Shown: positions 40,914-50,709, counted from the first letter of the stretch. The stretch: 64,000 bases of DNA from an uncultured Saprospiraceae bacterium (GCA_937928405.1 CALFWZ010000055.1:1-64000); one strand, 5' to 3'. Notes: a model not told the origin generated them from the sequence alone. A program made the numbers and translations.

Positions 40914-41453
40914 ATGGCAACCAATTCTAAAAATAAAAATGGTATATGCGAACCCGCAACTTTCAAGTCCATCTTCACGGAAGAAGGACGTGGCTTACGT
41001 AATTTTTTATATTTTAAAACTGGAAATTTAGAACAATCCGAAGATTTAGTGCAGGAAGCTTTTTTAAAATTATGGGAAAAATGTGCGGCCGTTCTACCTC
41101 AAAAAGCACGCAGTTTTTTATACACGATCGCCAATAATTTAATGATCGACCAGCAACGACGAAAAAAGGTCATCCTCAAACACCGACAGCAATTAGAAGC
41201 TACTACTACCACTACCGATGCTGCTTATCTACTCGAAATGCAAGAGTTTAAAGTCCGCCTAGAATCCGTTATTGAAGGTATGCCTGAAAAAAGTAGAATT
41301 GTTTTTTTACTTAATAGAATTGAACAAAAAACCTACGCAGAAATTGCCATACAACTTGGAATCGGGGTCAAAGCAGTAGAAAAGAGAATGCACCGGGCCT
41401 TACAAGATTTCCGAAAATTAGAGATCGAGGTAGGTAGAAAAAAGAAAAAGTAG
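40914..41453 (+). CDS. ECF sigma factor (FecI-like)
   Basis: A 179-aa extracytoplasmic-function sigma factor with region 2 (FKTGNLEQSEDLVQEAFLKL, then SFLYTIANNLMIDQQRR) and region 4 (YAEIAIQLGIGVKAVEKRMH). It is followed after 31 nt by a FecR-like regulator and then a TonB receptor with a signalling domain, the classical surface-signalling order. It probably directs transcription of the receptor and downstream genes when the receptor binds its ligand. Confidence 0.93.
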   Translation: MATNSKNKNGICEPATFKSIFTEEGRGLRNFLYFKTGNLEQSEDLVQEAFLKLWEKCAAVLPQKARSFLYTIANNLMIDQQRRKKVILKHRQQLEATTTTTDAAYLLEMQEFKVRLESVIEGMPEKSRIVFLLNRIEQKTYAEIAIQLGIGVKAVEKRMHRALQDFRKLEIEVGRKKKK

Positions 41454-41484
41454 GGTTTCTTTAAGCAAACCCGTTTTATATATA

Positions 41485-42387
41485 ATGGAAGCATCTAACG
41501 ACAACACTTTACTGGCGCAATGGCTAGCTGGCACCATTTCGGAGGCCAATCGGAAAGTCTTGTCCGAAACCGTAGATTTAGATGCTTTGTCCAAAAAATT
41601 AGCTTTGGTCGATGAATTTACGGTACCTGATTATAACGGAGCAGCAATATGGGAAAAGATAGAAGATAAAAAGAACAACCCCCAAAGAAAGGTTAGACAG
41701 CTACTCCGGCCATTACTTGCCACTGCCGCCGCGATTTTAGGATTCATGATGATTTGGTTTTTCTGGTCTGGTGATAACATAGTAGAACTTGCTGCTAACA
41801 CTGGAGAGAAAATTGAATTCATGCTGCCCGATAGTTCTACGCTCTATCTTAACGCTGGAACCAAAGCTACCTACAACGCAGACAATTACCTGAATGAGCG
41901 AACTATTCATTTGGAAGGCCAGGGGTTCTTTTCCGTAAAAAAAGGAAGTCTATTTGTCGTCAAAACGGACCGCGGTAATATCCGAGTACTCGGTACTACG
42001 TTTGATATAAACACAAGAGGTCACAAAATATTTGCAGCCTGTTATTCAGGAAAAGTAGCTGTTGAAAAAAACAAACAACAGGTAGTGCTAACAGCCGACG
42101 AAATAGTATTAGAAAAGGATGGAGCTTTGCAAAAAATCACCGTACCTTCTTCTGATAAACCGGAGTGGATAGATGGATTGTCCCGTTTTGAAAAGGTGCC
42201 ATTAAACTTGGTTTTTGAAGAACTAGCGCGACAGTATTCGGTAGTCGTTCAATACGAAATAGATTTAACGGGACGAGAATTTTCTGGCGTATTTCCGCAC
42301 AATAATTTAGACAACTCATTAAAATTAATTTGCGGTGCCATGAATTTAAATTTTACAAAAAAAGAAAATATAATTACGATTAAGTAA
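41485..42387 (+). CDS. FecR-like anti-sigma regulator
   Basis: A 300-aa inner membrane regulator with one membrane helix (about 76-94). The periplasmic part has the FecR signature EKIEFMLPDSSTLYLNAGTK and the GTTFDINT segment, and the C-terminal half a DUF4974-like domain (FEKVPLNLVFEELARQYSV). The N-terminal cytoplasmic segment would hold the sigma factor. It lies between the sigma factor and the TonB receptor in one operon. Confidence 0.92.
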   Translation: MEASNDNTLLAQWLAGTISEANRKVLSETVDLDALSKKLALVDEFTVPDYNGAAIWEKIEDKKNNPQRKVRQLLRPLLATAAAILGFMMIWFFWSGDNIVELAANTGEKIEFMLPDSSTLYLNAGTKATYNADNYLNERTIHLEGQGFFSVKKGSLFVVKTDRGNIRVLGTTFDINTRGHKIFAACYSGKVAVEKNKQQVVLTADEIVLEKDGALQKITVPSSDKPEWIDGLSRFEKVPLNLVFEELARQYSVVVQYEIDLTGREFSGVFPHNNLDNSLKLICGAMNLNFTKKENIITIK

Positions 42388-42394
42388 GTAATAA

Positions 42395-45013
42395 TTGTTC
42401 TACGCTTCTAAAAAAATATTTTTCTACTGGCTGAGTATCGGATGCTGCCTTTTACTCAACAGCCCTTTGTTTGCCCAAAAAACGCAGTTTTCCTTTGACC
42501 ATACACCGTTACCTGAAGTCTTGACAGAATTGGAAAAAAATACCGATCATACTTTTAGTTATGACCATGATTTAATTGCGCCTATTCTAATTTCAGGAGA
42601 CTTCAAATTATCTTCCGCAGACCAACTTCTCCAAAAATTGCTTACCCATACAGGACTTACTCACAGTACGGTCGATCGACATCTAATCGTAAGACCGGAG
42701 CGGCCAATTGATCCGATTGAATTAAAAAAAACATCTGCCATTTGTGGTTATGTATTGAGTGGTCAGCAACCTTTAGCATTTTCAAATATTATTTTAAAAA
42801 TTAATGGTCGAGGCAATCAATCCGACCAACAAGGAAAGTTTGAAATAGCAGGCCCTTTTCTTAAAAATACAGTGGTAGAAATTAGTCATATCGGCTATCG
42901 TTCTCAACAAATTTTATTATCTGAATTTATCGGCAAGGAATGTTTGTCCATCCAATTGTCTCCAGTCGAAAATACGCTGGGGGAAGTCATTGTTTCTGAC
43001 CAAAATAAACTTTCCAGTAACGACTACTTTAATCAAACAGTCGTATTTCGTCCCGCCCAAGAATTGATGGTAGCAGGCGCGCCAGATGCTGACATTTTTA
43101 AAAATCTACAGCAAATCCCAGGCATTAGTGGTACAGGTGAGACCGCAACGGGTATTCATATTCGTGGTGGAACAGCAGATCAAAATCTGATTCTTTGGGA
43201 CAATATTCCGGTATATCATACTGGACATTTTTTTGGAATGGTTTCTAATTTTAATCCTGCGCTAGTAGATAAAGTGGAGGTGCAAAAAAATGGAGCAGAT
43301 AGCAATTACGGAAATAGTGTATCTGGTGTAGTGGATTTAAAAACGACCGATCAAATTCCAACGCAAATTTCAGGAGAGATAGGAACCAATTTATTGTACG
43401 GAGATGCTAGTCTAAAAATTCCTGTATTTAAAAAGAAAGCCATGATCCTGTTAGGTGGGCGGCGCTCTTACACTGATTTTTTTAGAAATAAATCCTATGA
43501 TAAATTTCTAAATCAAATTTTTCAAAGCGGTCGAGTGAGCGAAGATCCAGAACGGATTACCGACCGTACCCCCTTAGTTCCAAACACTCGTTTTTATGAT
43601 CTTAATTTTAAATTTTTATACCAATTAACCCCACGCGATCAGATCAGTTTTTCTTACTTAAACACAAAAGATCAAACAAATTATAAGCAGTACCTTTATT
43701 GGTCTGACGAAATTATTACCGAAGATCAATTGACTTTTAGTAATCGTGGCTATAACCTACATTTTCAACATCAATGGCAACCGGGACATCAAACCAGGAT
43801 TAATTTTAGCGAAACAAAATTTACCAGTGAGTATTATTATATCAGCGATAATTCACGCGACTTTATTCAGGTAGAACAAGATTACCGTAATCAGATTGGC
43901 GAAAAAACGTTAAAAATAAATGATCAGTGGCAGATCGATCAAATACATAGTTTTGCCTACGGATATCAATATAGTGCACGCAATTTTCGAATCTTTAGCG
44001 ACGAGAATTGGTTTGGAGAACTGATTGATTATGATTTTCGTGGCAAGGCAACCACGCAGTCAGCTTTTGTAAATTACACCTTTCAGGAAAGTGAAAAATA
44101 TCGGGTAAAACTTGGCTTGCGTTATAATTATCATCATCCACTTAACCGTCATTATTTTGAACCAGAATTCCGTACCGGATTTTCTCCTATTGCTGGCTTG
44201 TCCATTTCTGTAGGAGTAGGACGTGCGTACCAATTTGTCAATCAACTCATTGTAGACAACGACGATTTCCAAGGAGAAGAATTTTTCTGGACACTGGCTA
44301 CTAACGCCGATACTTTACGTGGAGAAGTCTTGCGAAATGACCAGATAGATATCGGTTTTAAATTTCAGAAAAAAGGATGGCTGCTACAAACTGATTTTTT
44401 CAAAAAATCGCTGACAGGCATTACTTCTTTTAATGAATTTTCTGACCGCTATTACAATCCAAACATCACGGGAAAACAAAACATTCATGGAGTAGAGTTT
44501 TCCATTAAAAAACAATTTAAGCATCTAAGTTTTCAACTAAATTATCAATGGCAACAGAACGAATATGATTTTGAATTTTGGAATGAAGGAAAACCATTTG
44601 TTCCTCGACATTTTCAACAAAATCGGTTGCAATTACTCAGCGTTTATCAAACGGATCGCTGGCTTTTCTCCGCCAACTGGACCATTGCAGATGGCCTACA
44701 ATACACACCCGCTACCACTTTAAAATTTGATTCCCCCAGTGGCATTCCTTACGTTGGATTAGGCAATCGCAATAGCGGACAGCTTCCCACCTATCATCGC
44801 ATGGACGTTAGTGGGTTATACAAATGGAAAATCAATAAAAATAAAAAATGGATATTACATACCGGTTTCTCATTAATCAACGTGTATAATCGCACCAATT
44901 TTGTCAATCGTTTTCATACAGTGCAAGATGCTTTTGATAATCCACAATTGGTTACTCGTGATAAATTAGGACTGCATTTTATTCCGAATTTTATTGTAAA
45001 ATTTAAATGGTAA
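42395..45013 (+). CDS. TonB-dependent receptor with STN signalling domain
   Basis: An 872-aa outer membrane receptor. A signal peptide ends near LFAQ (about 28). The STN domain follows (FDHTPLPEVLTELEKNTDHT onwards), then a carboxypeptidase-like regulatory domain (112-195: SAICGYVLSGQQPLAFSNII), the plug (GIHIRGGTADQNLILWDN) and a barrel ending in an aromatic strand (NFIVKFKW). It is not of SusC length and no SusD is present. The STN domain with the upstream sigma/FecR pair implies transcriptional signalling. The frame starts at a TTG (42395), the only plausible start giving a signal peptide, eight nt after the fecR stop. The ligand is unknown. Confidence 0.9.
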   Translation: MFYASKKIFFYWLSIGCCLLLNSPLFAQKTQFSFDHTPLPEVLTELEKNTDHTFSYDHDLIAPILISGDFKLSSADQLLQKLLTHTGLTHSTVDRHLIVRPERPIDPIELKKTSAICGYVLSGQQPLAFSNIILKINGRGNQSDQQGKFEIAGPFLKNTVVEISHIGYRSQQILLSEFIGKECLSIQLSPVENTLGEVIVSDQNKLSSNDYFNQTVVFRPAQELMVAGAPDADIFKNLQQIPGISGTGETATGIHIRGGTADQNLILWDNIPVYHTGHFFGMVSNFNPALVDKVEVQKNGADSNYGNSVSGVVDLKTTDQIPTQISGEIGTNLLYGDASLKIPVFKKKAMILLGGRRSYTDFFRNKSYDKFLNQIFQSGRVSEDPERITDRTPLVPNTRFYDLNFKFLYQLTPRDQISFSYLNTKDQTNYKQYLYWSDEIITEDQLTFSNRGYNLHFQHQWQPGHQTRINFSETKFTSEYYYISDNSRDFIQVEQDYRNQIGEKTLKINDQWQIDQIHSFAYGYQYSARNFRIFSDENWFGELIDYDFRGKATTQSAFVNYTFQESEKYRVKLGLRYNYHHPLNRHYFEPEFRTGFSPIAGLSISVGVGRAYQFVNQLIVDNDDFQGEEFFWTLATNADTLRGEVLRNDQIDIGFKFQKKGWLLQTDFFKKSLTGITSFNEFSDRYYNPNITGKQNIHGVEFSIKKQFKHLSFQLNYQWQQNEYDFEFWNEGKPFVPRHFQQNRLQLLSVYQTDRWLFSANWTIADGLQYTPATTLKFDSPSGIPYVGLGNRNSGQLPTYHRMDVSGLYKWKINKNKKWILHTGFSLINVYNRTNFVNRFHTVQDAFDNPQLVTRDKLGLHFIPNFIVKFKW

Positions 45014-45022
45014 ATTCACGCT

Positions 45023-45472
45023 ATGAAAAAATTATTACTCCCTTTACTAAGCGTTGTTTTTTGCTGCTACGCTTTTGTTAATTTTCAAAAAAACAACAAC
45101 CTTATGGATACTGCTAAAAATGTTTTAGGTACGGAATTAAAATCTTGTTGTACCGATCCAATGACGGGCTATTACCGTGATGGCGTTTGTAATACTGGCC
45201 CTACGGATAGCGGACGTCATGTGGTCTGTGCAGAAATGACGCAGGAGTTTTTAGATTTTACGAAAGCTCGGGGAAATGATTTATGCACAGCTATTCCTCA
45301 ATATAATTTTCCTGGATTAAAAGCAGGTGATCGTTGGTGCCTTTGTGCCTTACGTTGGAAGGAAGCTTTCGACGCAAATAAAGCACCATCCGTTATTTTG
45401 GAATCTACCCATATTAAGGCGCTAGATTATGTGACGATAGAAGAATTACTGTCTTTAGCCGTCAAAAAATAA
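45023..45472 (+). CDS. DUF2237 family protein with N-terminal export-like segment
   Basis: A 149-aa protein whose residues about 33-147 match DUF2237: CCTDPMTGYYRDGVCNTGP, HVVCAEMTQEFLDF, GNDLCTAIP, RWCLCALRW and the Ala-Pro-x-Val-x-Leu region. The seven or so conserved cysteines suggest metal or redox chemistry; the family has no assigned function. Uncommonly, residues 1-20 (MKKLLLPLLSVVFCCYAF) look like a signal peptide or membrane anchor. An internal ATG (45104) would give a soluble 122-aa form of the usual family size. It starts nine nt after the receptor stop, so it is part of that operon. Confidence 0.85.
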   Translation: MKKLLLPLLSVVFCCYAFVNFQKNNNLMDTAKNVLGTELKSCCTDPMTGYYRDGVCNTGPTDSGRHVVCAEMTQEFLDFTKARGNDLCTAIPQYNFPGLKAGDRWCLCALRWKEAFDANKAPSVILESTHIKALDYVTIEELLSLAVKK

Positions 45473-45528
45473 GCGTTTATTGTATAATTATTAGCATCAA
45501 AAATATCTGCCAGAAGACATGGTATTGA

Positions 45529-45556
45529 GTTTGAAATTACTACCTTTATTTCAAAC
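45529..45556 (+). promoter_or_regulatory. Inverted repeat just before the amidohydrolase gene
   Basis: GTTTGAAAT (45529-45537) and ATTTCAAAC (45548-45556) are perfectly complementary with a 10-nt loop containing TACCTTTA, a near match to the -7 consensus. It ends 13 nt before the ATG. It could be an operator or a leader hairpin. Confidence 0.4.
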
Positions 45557-45569
45557 CTAAATCTACGCC

Positions 45570-47156
45570 ATGTTAAAAAAATTATTCCTTAGTTTATCTT
45601 TCTTTCTACTTTCCCTATCGCTAACGGCTCAGGTAAAAAAAGCACCCGAAGTAAAAGAAGGCGACGGTCCTTATCCGCAACTAATCATCCGAGGTATTAT
45701 GCTCATCAATGGAAATGGTGCACCACCACGTGGACCAATTGACATCGTGGTGGAAAATAATAAAATCACCAAAATTTCGGTGGTTGGAAATCCAGGTGTA
45801 GACATCGATCCGGATCGACGACCTAAACTACAGCCAGGAGGAAAAGAGCTCGATTGCAATGGTATGTATCTACTGCCTGGGTTTGTCGATATGCACGGTC
45901 ATATCGGTGGAAAATCGCAAGGAGCGGATGCTGAATATGTTTTTAAACTTTGGCTAGGACATGGCATTACGACTATCCGAGATCCTTCTTGTGGAAATGG
46001 ACTAGAATGGGTTTTAGATCATAAAAAGAAAAGTGATGCGGGAACGATTACGGCACCTCGAATTCAAGCATATACTGTTTTTGGTCAAGGAGAAGATCAA
46101 AGTATTAGTACACCGGAAGCGGCACGCGCTTGGGTCCGTGCCAACGCCAGTAAAGGCTCGGATGGTATTAAATTTTTCGGAGCCGCTCCTAAAATAATGG
46201 CTGCTGCGTTGGACGAAAATAAAAAGCTTGGTTTACGATCTGCTTGCCATCATGCACAGATGGATGTAGGCAGATGGAATGTTTTAAAATCGGCACGGGC
46301 AGGATTGACGACGATGGAACACTGGTATGGTTTGCCGGAGGCGTTATTTGTCGATCGAACCGTACAAAATTATCCAGTAGATTATAATTATCAAAATGAG
46401 CAACACCGTTTTAAGGAAGCAGGAAGGTTGTGGACGCAAGCCGCTCCACCCTATTCTGAACATTGGAATAAAGTGATGGATGAGTTATTGGCATTAGATT
46501 TTACCATTGATCCAACTTTTAATATTTATGAGGCTAGTCGAGATTTGATGCGGGCCCGGCGGGCAGAATGGCACGAAGAATATACGATTCCTTCTTTGTG
46601 GCAATTTTATATGCCTAGTAAAATTTCCCATGGTTCCTACTGGCATTTTTGGGGAACGGAAGAAGAGGTAGATTGGAAGAAAAATTATCAACTATGGATG
46701 ACTTTTATTAATGAATATAAAAATAAAGGTGGCCGGGTAACAGCAGGTTCTGATTCTGGTTTTATTTTTCAACTCTATGGGTTTGCTTATATCCGCGAAT
46801 TAGAGTTGCTGCGTGAAGCAGGTTTTCATCCCCTAGAAGTGATTCGCTCTGCGACCCTCAACGGCGCAGAAGCACTAGGCATGGACGATCAAATCGGATC
46901 GGTAGAAGTAGGAAAATTGGCCGACTTTGTCATCGTAGAAGAAAACCCTTTAAAAAACTTAAAAGTACTCTACGGCACTGGTGCGATCAAATTAACAGAA
47001 GACAATGAAGTTGTCCGAGTCGGGGGTGTAAAATATACGATCAAAGATGGGATTATTTACGATGCTAAAAAACTATTGGCCGATGTCCGGGAAATGGTTC
47101 GCGAAAGCAAATCAAGTGAAGGCGTAGAAATCAGACAACCTGGAATAAAAGAATAA
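45570..47156 (+). CDS. Exported amidohydrolase
   Basis: A 528-aa metal-dependent hydrolase with a signal peptide (MLKKLFLSLSFFLLSLSLTA). The metal-binding HGH is at 109-111 (GFVDMHGHIGG), further histidines appear in RSACHHAQMD and TMEHWYG, and the catalytic-Asp region is TAGSDSGF. The SVEVGKLADFVIVEENPL segment near the C-terminus is typical of imidazolonepropionase-like and related exported amidohydrolases. It lies 97 nt after the DUF2237 gene on the same strand with a palindrome in the gap, so it may belong to the sigma/FecR/receptor regulon. The substrate is unknown. Confidence 0.88.
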   Translation: MLKKLFLSLSFFLLSLSLTAQVKKAPEVKEGDGPYPQLIIRGIMLINGNGAPPRGPIDIVVENNKITKISVVGNPGVDIDPDRRPKLQPGGKELDCNGMYLLPGFVDMHGHIGGKSQGADAEYVFKLWLGHGITTIRDPSCGNGLEWVLDHKKKSDAGTITAPRIQAYTVFGQGEDQSISTPEAARAWVRANASKGSDGIKFFGAAPKIMAAALDENKKLGLRSACHHAQMDVGRWNVLKSARAGLTTMEHWYGLPEALFVDRTVQNYPVDYNYQNEQHRFKEAGRLWTQAAPPYSEHWNKVMDELLALDFTIDPTFNIYEASRDLMRARRAEWHEEYTIPSLWQFYMPSKISHGSYWHFWGTEEEVDWKKNYQLWMTFINEYKNKGGRVTAGSDSGFIFQLYGFAYIRELELLREAGFHPLEVIRSATLNGAEALGMDDQIGSVEVGKLADFVIVEENPLKNLKVLYGTGAIKLTEDNEVVRVGGVKYTIKDGIIYDAKKLLADVREMVRESKSSEGVEIRQPGIKE

Positions 47157-47268
47157 AATAAACTTAGCAAACCTATTTGATCTTTAGCATTTTCACATTA
47201 CTGATCATCCGTAATAAAAATTAGATTGTATTTTTATTGAGAAGATTTACCAAACCAGTTAAAAGTAA

Positions 47269-49926
47269 TTAATCCCATTGCAAATTCAACAATCCAGTTG
47301 CTGAATTATACGACTCTATAGTTACGCCTGTTGGCACTACCTCCGTAATATTTACACCATTGGGTAAATTCACGATTAGACTTAGAGCATGGCGTCGTAG
47401 TCCTAATGGGACGTCGGCATCGTCTAAGAAAACCGTCAGTGTATTCCCTACCTTATTACTAGAAATTTCTACTGCATCACGGACGCGTAGGTATTCGTAC
47501 ACTTCCTGCATCGGGGCCATCCAAACTTTTTTATTGGACCAAGGTTTTCCATATTCATTTTCAATATAATCCATGTAAGTTTTAAAATCGTCATACTCTA
47601 CTCGAATATTATATTCTCCACCGTGAGGATGCCCAACGGAATGTACAAATTCCGACATCCAATAATGATCTCCATTGCCGGCTAAATCAGCAACCATATT
47701 AAGATCATGTCCATAAGGAGTATCCGAAATTTCTAACGCATAGCGATGCATTTTAAATTCATCATAATCAAATGCTCCATCCACCTGTAATCCTTCATAG
47801 CCAGGTAAATCACGGTCTTGATCATAAACGGCCACCATCCCATTTTCATAAGCTGGATCATAGTAATTAGCATTTCCAGAAGGAATCACAAAATGAGTCG
47901 GCAAGAACCCTAAATTATCTTCCAATAGATCGCGGTTGGTTGCTATCTCATCATCATAATCACAACTACTATTACAATGTGTATGACCATGACCAAAAAC
48001 ATCCCAGTCGGTGTTATACATTTCTCGCATATTGTCCCAAGTAATATGATAATTAGTGACTTCATCTGAAGCTAACTCTGTATTAAAGGATAATCCTGCC
48101 TTGAATTTTACGTCATTTCCGCAACCATCATCAAAAGAAAATCCTGCCTCTTCGATATGCGGATCGTCTGGAAAATCAAACCAAGGCGTTTCAGGGTTGG
48201 TCGGCGGAAATCCAGAAACGCCACCATTAAGCAATGGAAAAGTGATATAATAATCCCAAACATTTCCATCATCTACAGTAAGACTGTAGGCAAAATCTTT
48301 ATTGTACTTAAGTTCTGACTTTGAAACAGACGCAGCACCATTAGCATTATTCAACGTTAGAATAATTTGTTTGCCATTTGGGTTGCCACATTCTTCCGTT
48401 GTTGCATTTACCACGTTGGAAATGGAAGAAGTGTTACCCACTTCATCGATGGCTTTGATGGCGAAATAGTACATCGTATTACAACTCAGACCAACCACCG
48501 TTTTGGTTTCATTGACTCCTGCTGATGCTGGGGCATTGGTTGTAATAACCGTTGCATTAGAAAAATTTGATCCATTAATTGGGTTTGTACTATAACGCAA
48601 ATCATAGGTAGTAGCAGTACCTTGGTTGCCATCATCTCCGGTAGCTTTCCAGTTTAATCTAACCGATTGATTGGTAATATTCGATGTCGAAAGATCTATC
48701 ACTTGAGCGGGCGCTGTCTCATCTGTTGTTCCTTCTCCTCCACAATATCCGTAAATTGCTAATTCAGACACCTTAGAACTCGGATCTTCCATGACTACTT
48801 TTAGGTAGCGGGTAGTTACCGGCGTCGTGTGTTCCGTCCAGCTGAGGTAAGCTTGTAAATTGTCATCAACGATCGGTGTACTTTCCCAATCACCAGGTGC
48901 TCCTGCATAGATTTTAAAATTTCCAGTACCGGTAATATCTCTTAAAAAGATACGGGTCAGGGTCTTCGTATTACCTAAATCTAGATAACCCTCGGCAGGA
49001 TAAAAACGTGATTTCCAGCCGGGAAACCAAAAGCTTAATGGATTACCTCCTGGCCCATTCGCAGGATCATCGATGATATCTTGTTCGTCAATTAAATTGG
49101 TAGGATCACCATTGCCGACAATTAATTGGGCCGCAATTATTTCACAAAGGGTCTCCTCTCCCCCGATCGGTCCTGGTCCTGGGTTATTATCTGTTTCCAC
49201 GTTAACGCTAATCGTAGTAGATGCTGTCTGACCAGCTTGACCAACTGCGTTAAGGGTGATTGTATAGGTGCCGGCATCTCCTATTTCTGGTTGTATGTTG
49301 AAAGATCCATTTCCATTTCCAAGATTGGTGAAGTCTATAAACCCGGGTAAACTTCCTGTCGAAAGTGTCGTCGTATTGGTCGCTTGAACCTCAACTGTTT
49401 CCGAGGCTCCTTCCGTTAACGTTACGGTAGACGGCGCACTAAAAGCAATTGCTTGACCAATAGGATTTCCTGCTTCGGTACCGAAAATTCGAATCTCTCC
49501 TACCCTAGAGCGAGGGGTTTTTATTCTAAAAAGAAGATGGGTCGTCGTAACATTTAAATCATGAGCATTCCAAACACCAAAATTTCCCAAACCATCCACA
49601 GCAATCGCGTCGTAATTCCAGTTATCAGGATCTCCAGCGAATACTTTAAACTGACCACTGCCAGCAAAATCATAGAGTTCTATACTGCTCAATTCATAGC
49701 TACCTCCAAGGTCTACGTAAGCAAAAGCTGGATAGTCGTCTACATCCCAACCTGCCGTCCAGTGGGTTTCTAAGTTTCCGTCAAATAAAACTTCCGCATT
49801 GGTTTCAGCAAAGACCTGTGAGGCATTGATGGGAATCAGCGTTTGTGTTAGACCTTTAGAAATAAAAGAACCAGAAAAAATAATTGTTATTAAAATTATT
49901 CTAAGCAATGGATAAATCTTGTTCAT
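47269..49926 (-). CDS. Secreted multi-domain protein with polysaccharide-deacetylase-like domain
   Basis: An 885-aa exported protein. A signal peptide (about 1-28) precedes a discoidin/F5-8C-like domain (30-150), an Ig-like domain (160-245), a second discoidin-like domain (265-395), a fibronectin type III domain (405-510: VRLNWKATGDDG) and a NodB-like deacetylase region (525-800) with TVDDG and HGHTH as candidate metal ligands. It probably acts on a polysaccharide. It lacks a T9SS sorting domain and ends abruptly at LLNLQWD, while the small gene just upstream has one. The operon partner at 49984-50709 lies 57 nt upstream. Its C-terminus may be truncated. Confidence 0.78.
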   Translation of the reverse strand: MNKIYPLLRIILITIIFSGSFISKGLTQTLIPINASQVFAETNAEVLFDGNLETHWTAGWDVDDYPAFAYVDLGGSYELSSIELYDFAGSGQFKVFAGDPDNWNYDAIAVDGLGNFGVWNAHDLNVTTTHLLFRIKTPRSRVGEIRIFGTEAGNPIGQAIAFSAPSTVTLTEGASETVEVQATNTTTLSTGSLPGFIDFTNLGNGNGSFNIQPEIGDAGTYTITLNAVGQAGQTASTTISVNVETDNNPGPGPIGGEETLCEIIAAQLIVGNGDPTNLIDEQDIIDDPANGPGGNPLSFWFPGWKSRFYPAEGYLDLGNTKTLTRIFLRDITGTGNFKIYAGAPGDWESTPIVDDNLQAYLSWTEHTTPVTTRYLKVVMEDPSSKVSELAIYGYCGGEGTTDETAPAQVIDLSTSNITNQSVRLNWKATGDDGNQGTATTYDLRYSTNPINGSNFSNATVITTNAPASAGVNETKTVVGLSCNTMYYFAIKAIDEVGNTSSISNVVNATTEECGNPNGKQIILTLNNANGAASVSKSELKYNKDFAYSLTVDDGNVWDYYITFPLLNGGVSGFPPTNPETPWFDFPDDPHIEEAGFSFDDGCGNDVKFKAGLSFNTELASDEVTNYHITWDNMREMYNTDWDVFGHGHTHCNSSCDYDDEIATNRDLLEDNLGFLPTHFVIPSGNANYYDPAYENGMVAVYDQDRDLPGYEGLQVDGAFDYDEFKMHRYALEISDTPYGHDLNMVADLAGNGDHYWMSEFVHSVGHPHGGEYNIRVEYDDFKTYMDYIENEYGKPWSNKKVWMAPMQEVYEYLRVRDAVEISSNKVGNTLTVFLDDADVPLGLRRHALSLIVNLPNGVNITEVVPTGVTIESYNSATGLLNLQWD

Positions 49927-49983
49927 GAGTTGGATATGTTCTGGTAGTGGTGAAGAACTATATAATACCTAAGGAATATTTTT

Positions 49984-50709
49984 TTATTCAATAATTAAAC
50001 GATCAATCGCAATCGACTTTGCCTCATAGTTTAGTTGATAGTGATAAAGGCCCGCTGGTAAGTGGCTTAGCCGCCACTCATAATCATTAGTAGCGGACAT
50101 TGCCGTACGAGCTACTGCTTTTCCTTGCACATCAAAGATGATGATCTCATCAAATAATTGATCTACGGTTTTGATATTCAACATATCAGTGACTGGATTA
50201 GGAAATGCTAGGACGTCTGTTTTGGTAGGTGTCGTTATCTCTTTTGGAAGTTTAATATTTTTGATAAGTAATTCGCCCTTTGCTTTCACTCCTGGATTTA
50301 CATAAAAGTGAAAATGACTAATACTGCTTAGATCTATTTTTTGTGCTAGTTGTCCAAAGTCATAGGAAACCGGTACAAATTCATTTCCCCCTTCCAATTT
50401 TATTTCGGTCGTATGCTCCGTGGCTTGGTTTCCCGCCTCATCTACTAGGTCAATCCGTAAGTTGATGGAACCAGTTGATTGGACCCAAAAAGACAATACG
50501 GAATTTTCAGAAAAATCTGCTTCACCTACGTAGAGCGTAAAAGCTTCCCAAGGTTGTTTTTGGTAGGTAACTAGTAGGGCTTCGTCCGAAATCTCTGTTA
50601 ACTGAAAATGATCATTGGCAAACCATTGAAGGTCTTGGGCCGTACCTGGTACAGTCGCAAAGAAGAGGGTTGATAACAAGGTTATCAAGGCAAGTCTCAT
50701 ATGTGGCAT
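49984..50709 (-). CDS. Small secreted protein with T9SS sorting domain
   Basis: A 241-aa exported protein. A signal peptide (MRLALITLLSTLFFA) precedes a jelly-roll-like domain (about 30-155: EAFTLYVGEADFSENSVLSF, SINLRIDLVDEAG) resembling carbohydrate-binding modules, then a type A T9SS sorting domain (AFPNPVTDMLNIKTVDQ to AIDRLIIE). No catalytic residues are evident, so it may be a binding protein for the deacetylase-like protein encoded next. Starts at 50709 or 50700 are equally possible; a longer frame to 50754 is rejected. Confidence 0.75.
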   Translation of the reverse strand: MPHMRLALITLLSTLFFATVPGTAQDLQWFANDHFQLTEISDEALLVTYQKQPWEAFTLYVGEADFSENSVLSFWVQSTGSINLRIDLVDEAGNQATEHTTEIKLEGGNEFVPVSYDFGQLAQKIDLSSISHFHFYVNPGVKAKGELLIKNIKLPKEITTPTKTDVLAFPNPVTDMLNIKTVDQLFDEIIIFDVQGKAVARTAMSATNDYEWRLSHLPAGLYHYQLNYEAKSIAIDRLIIE

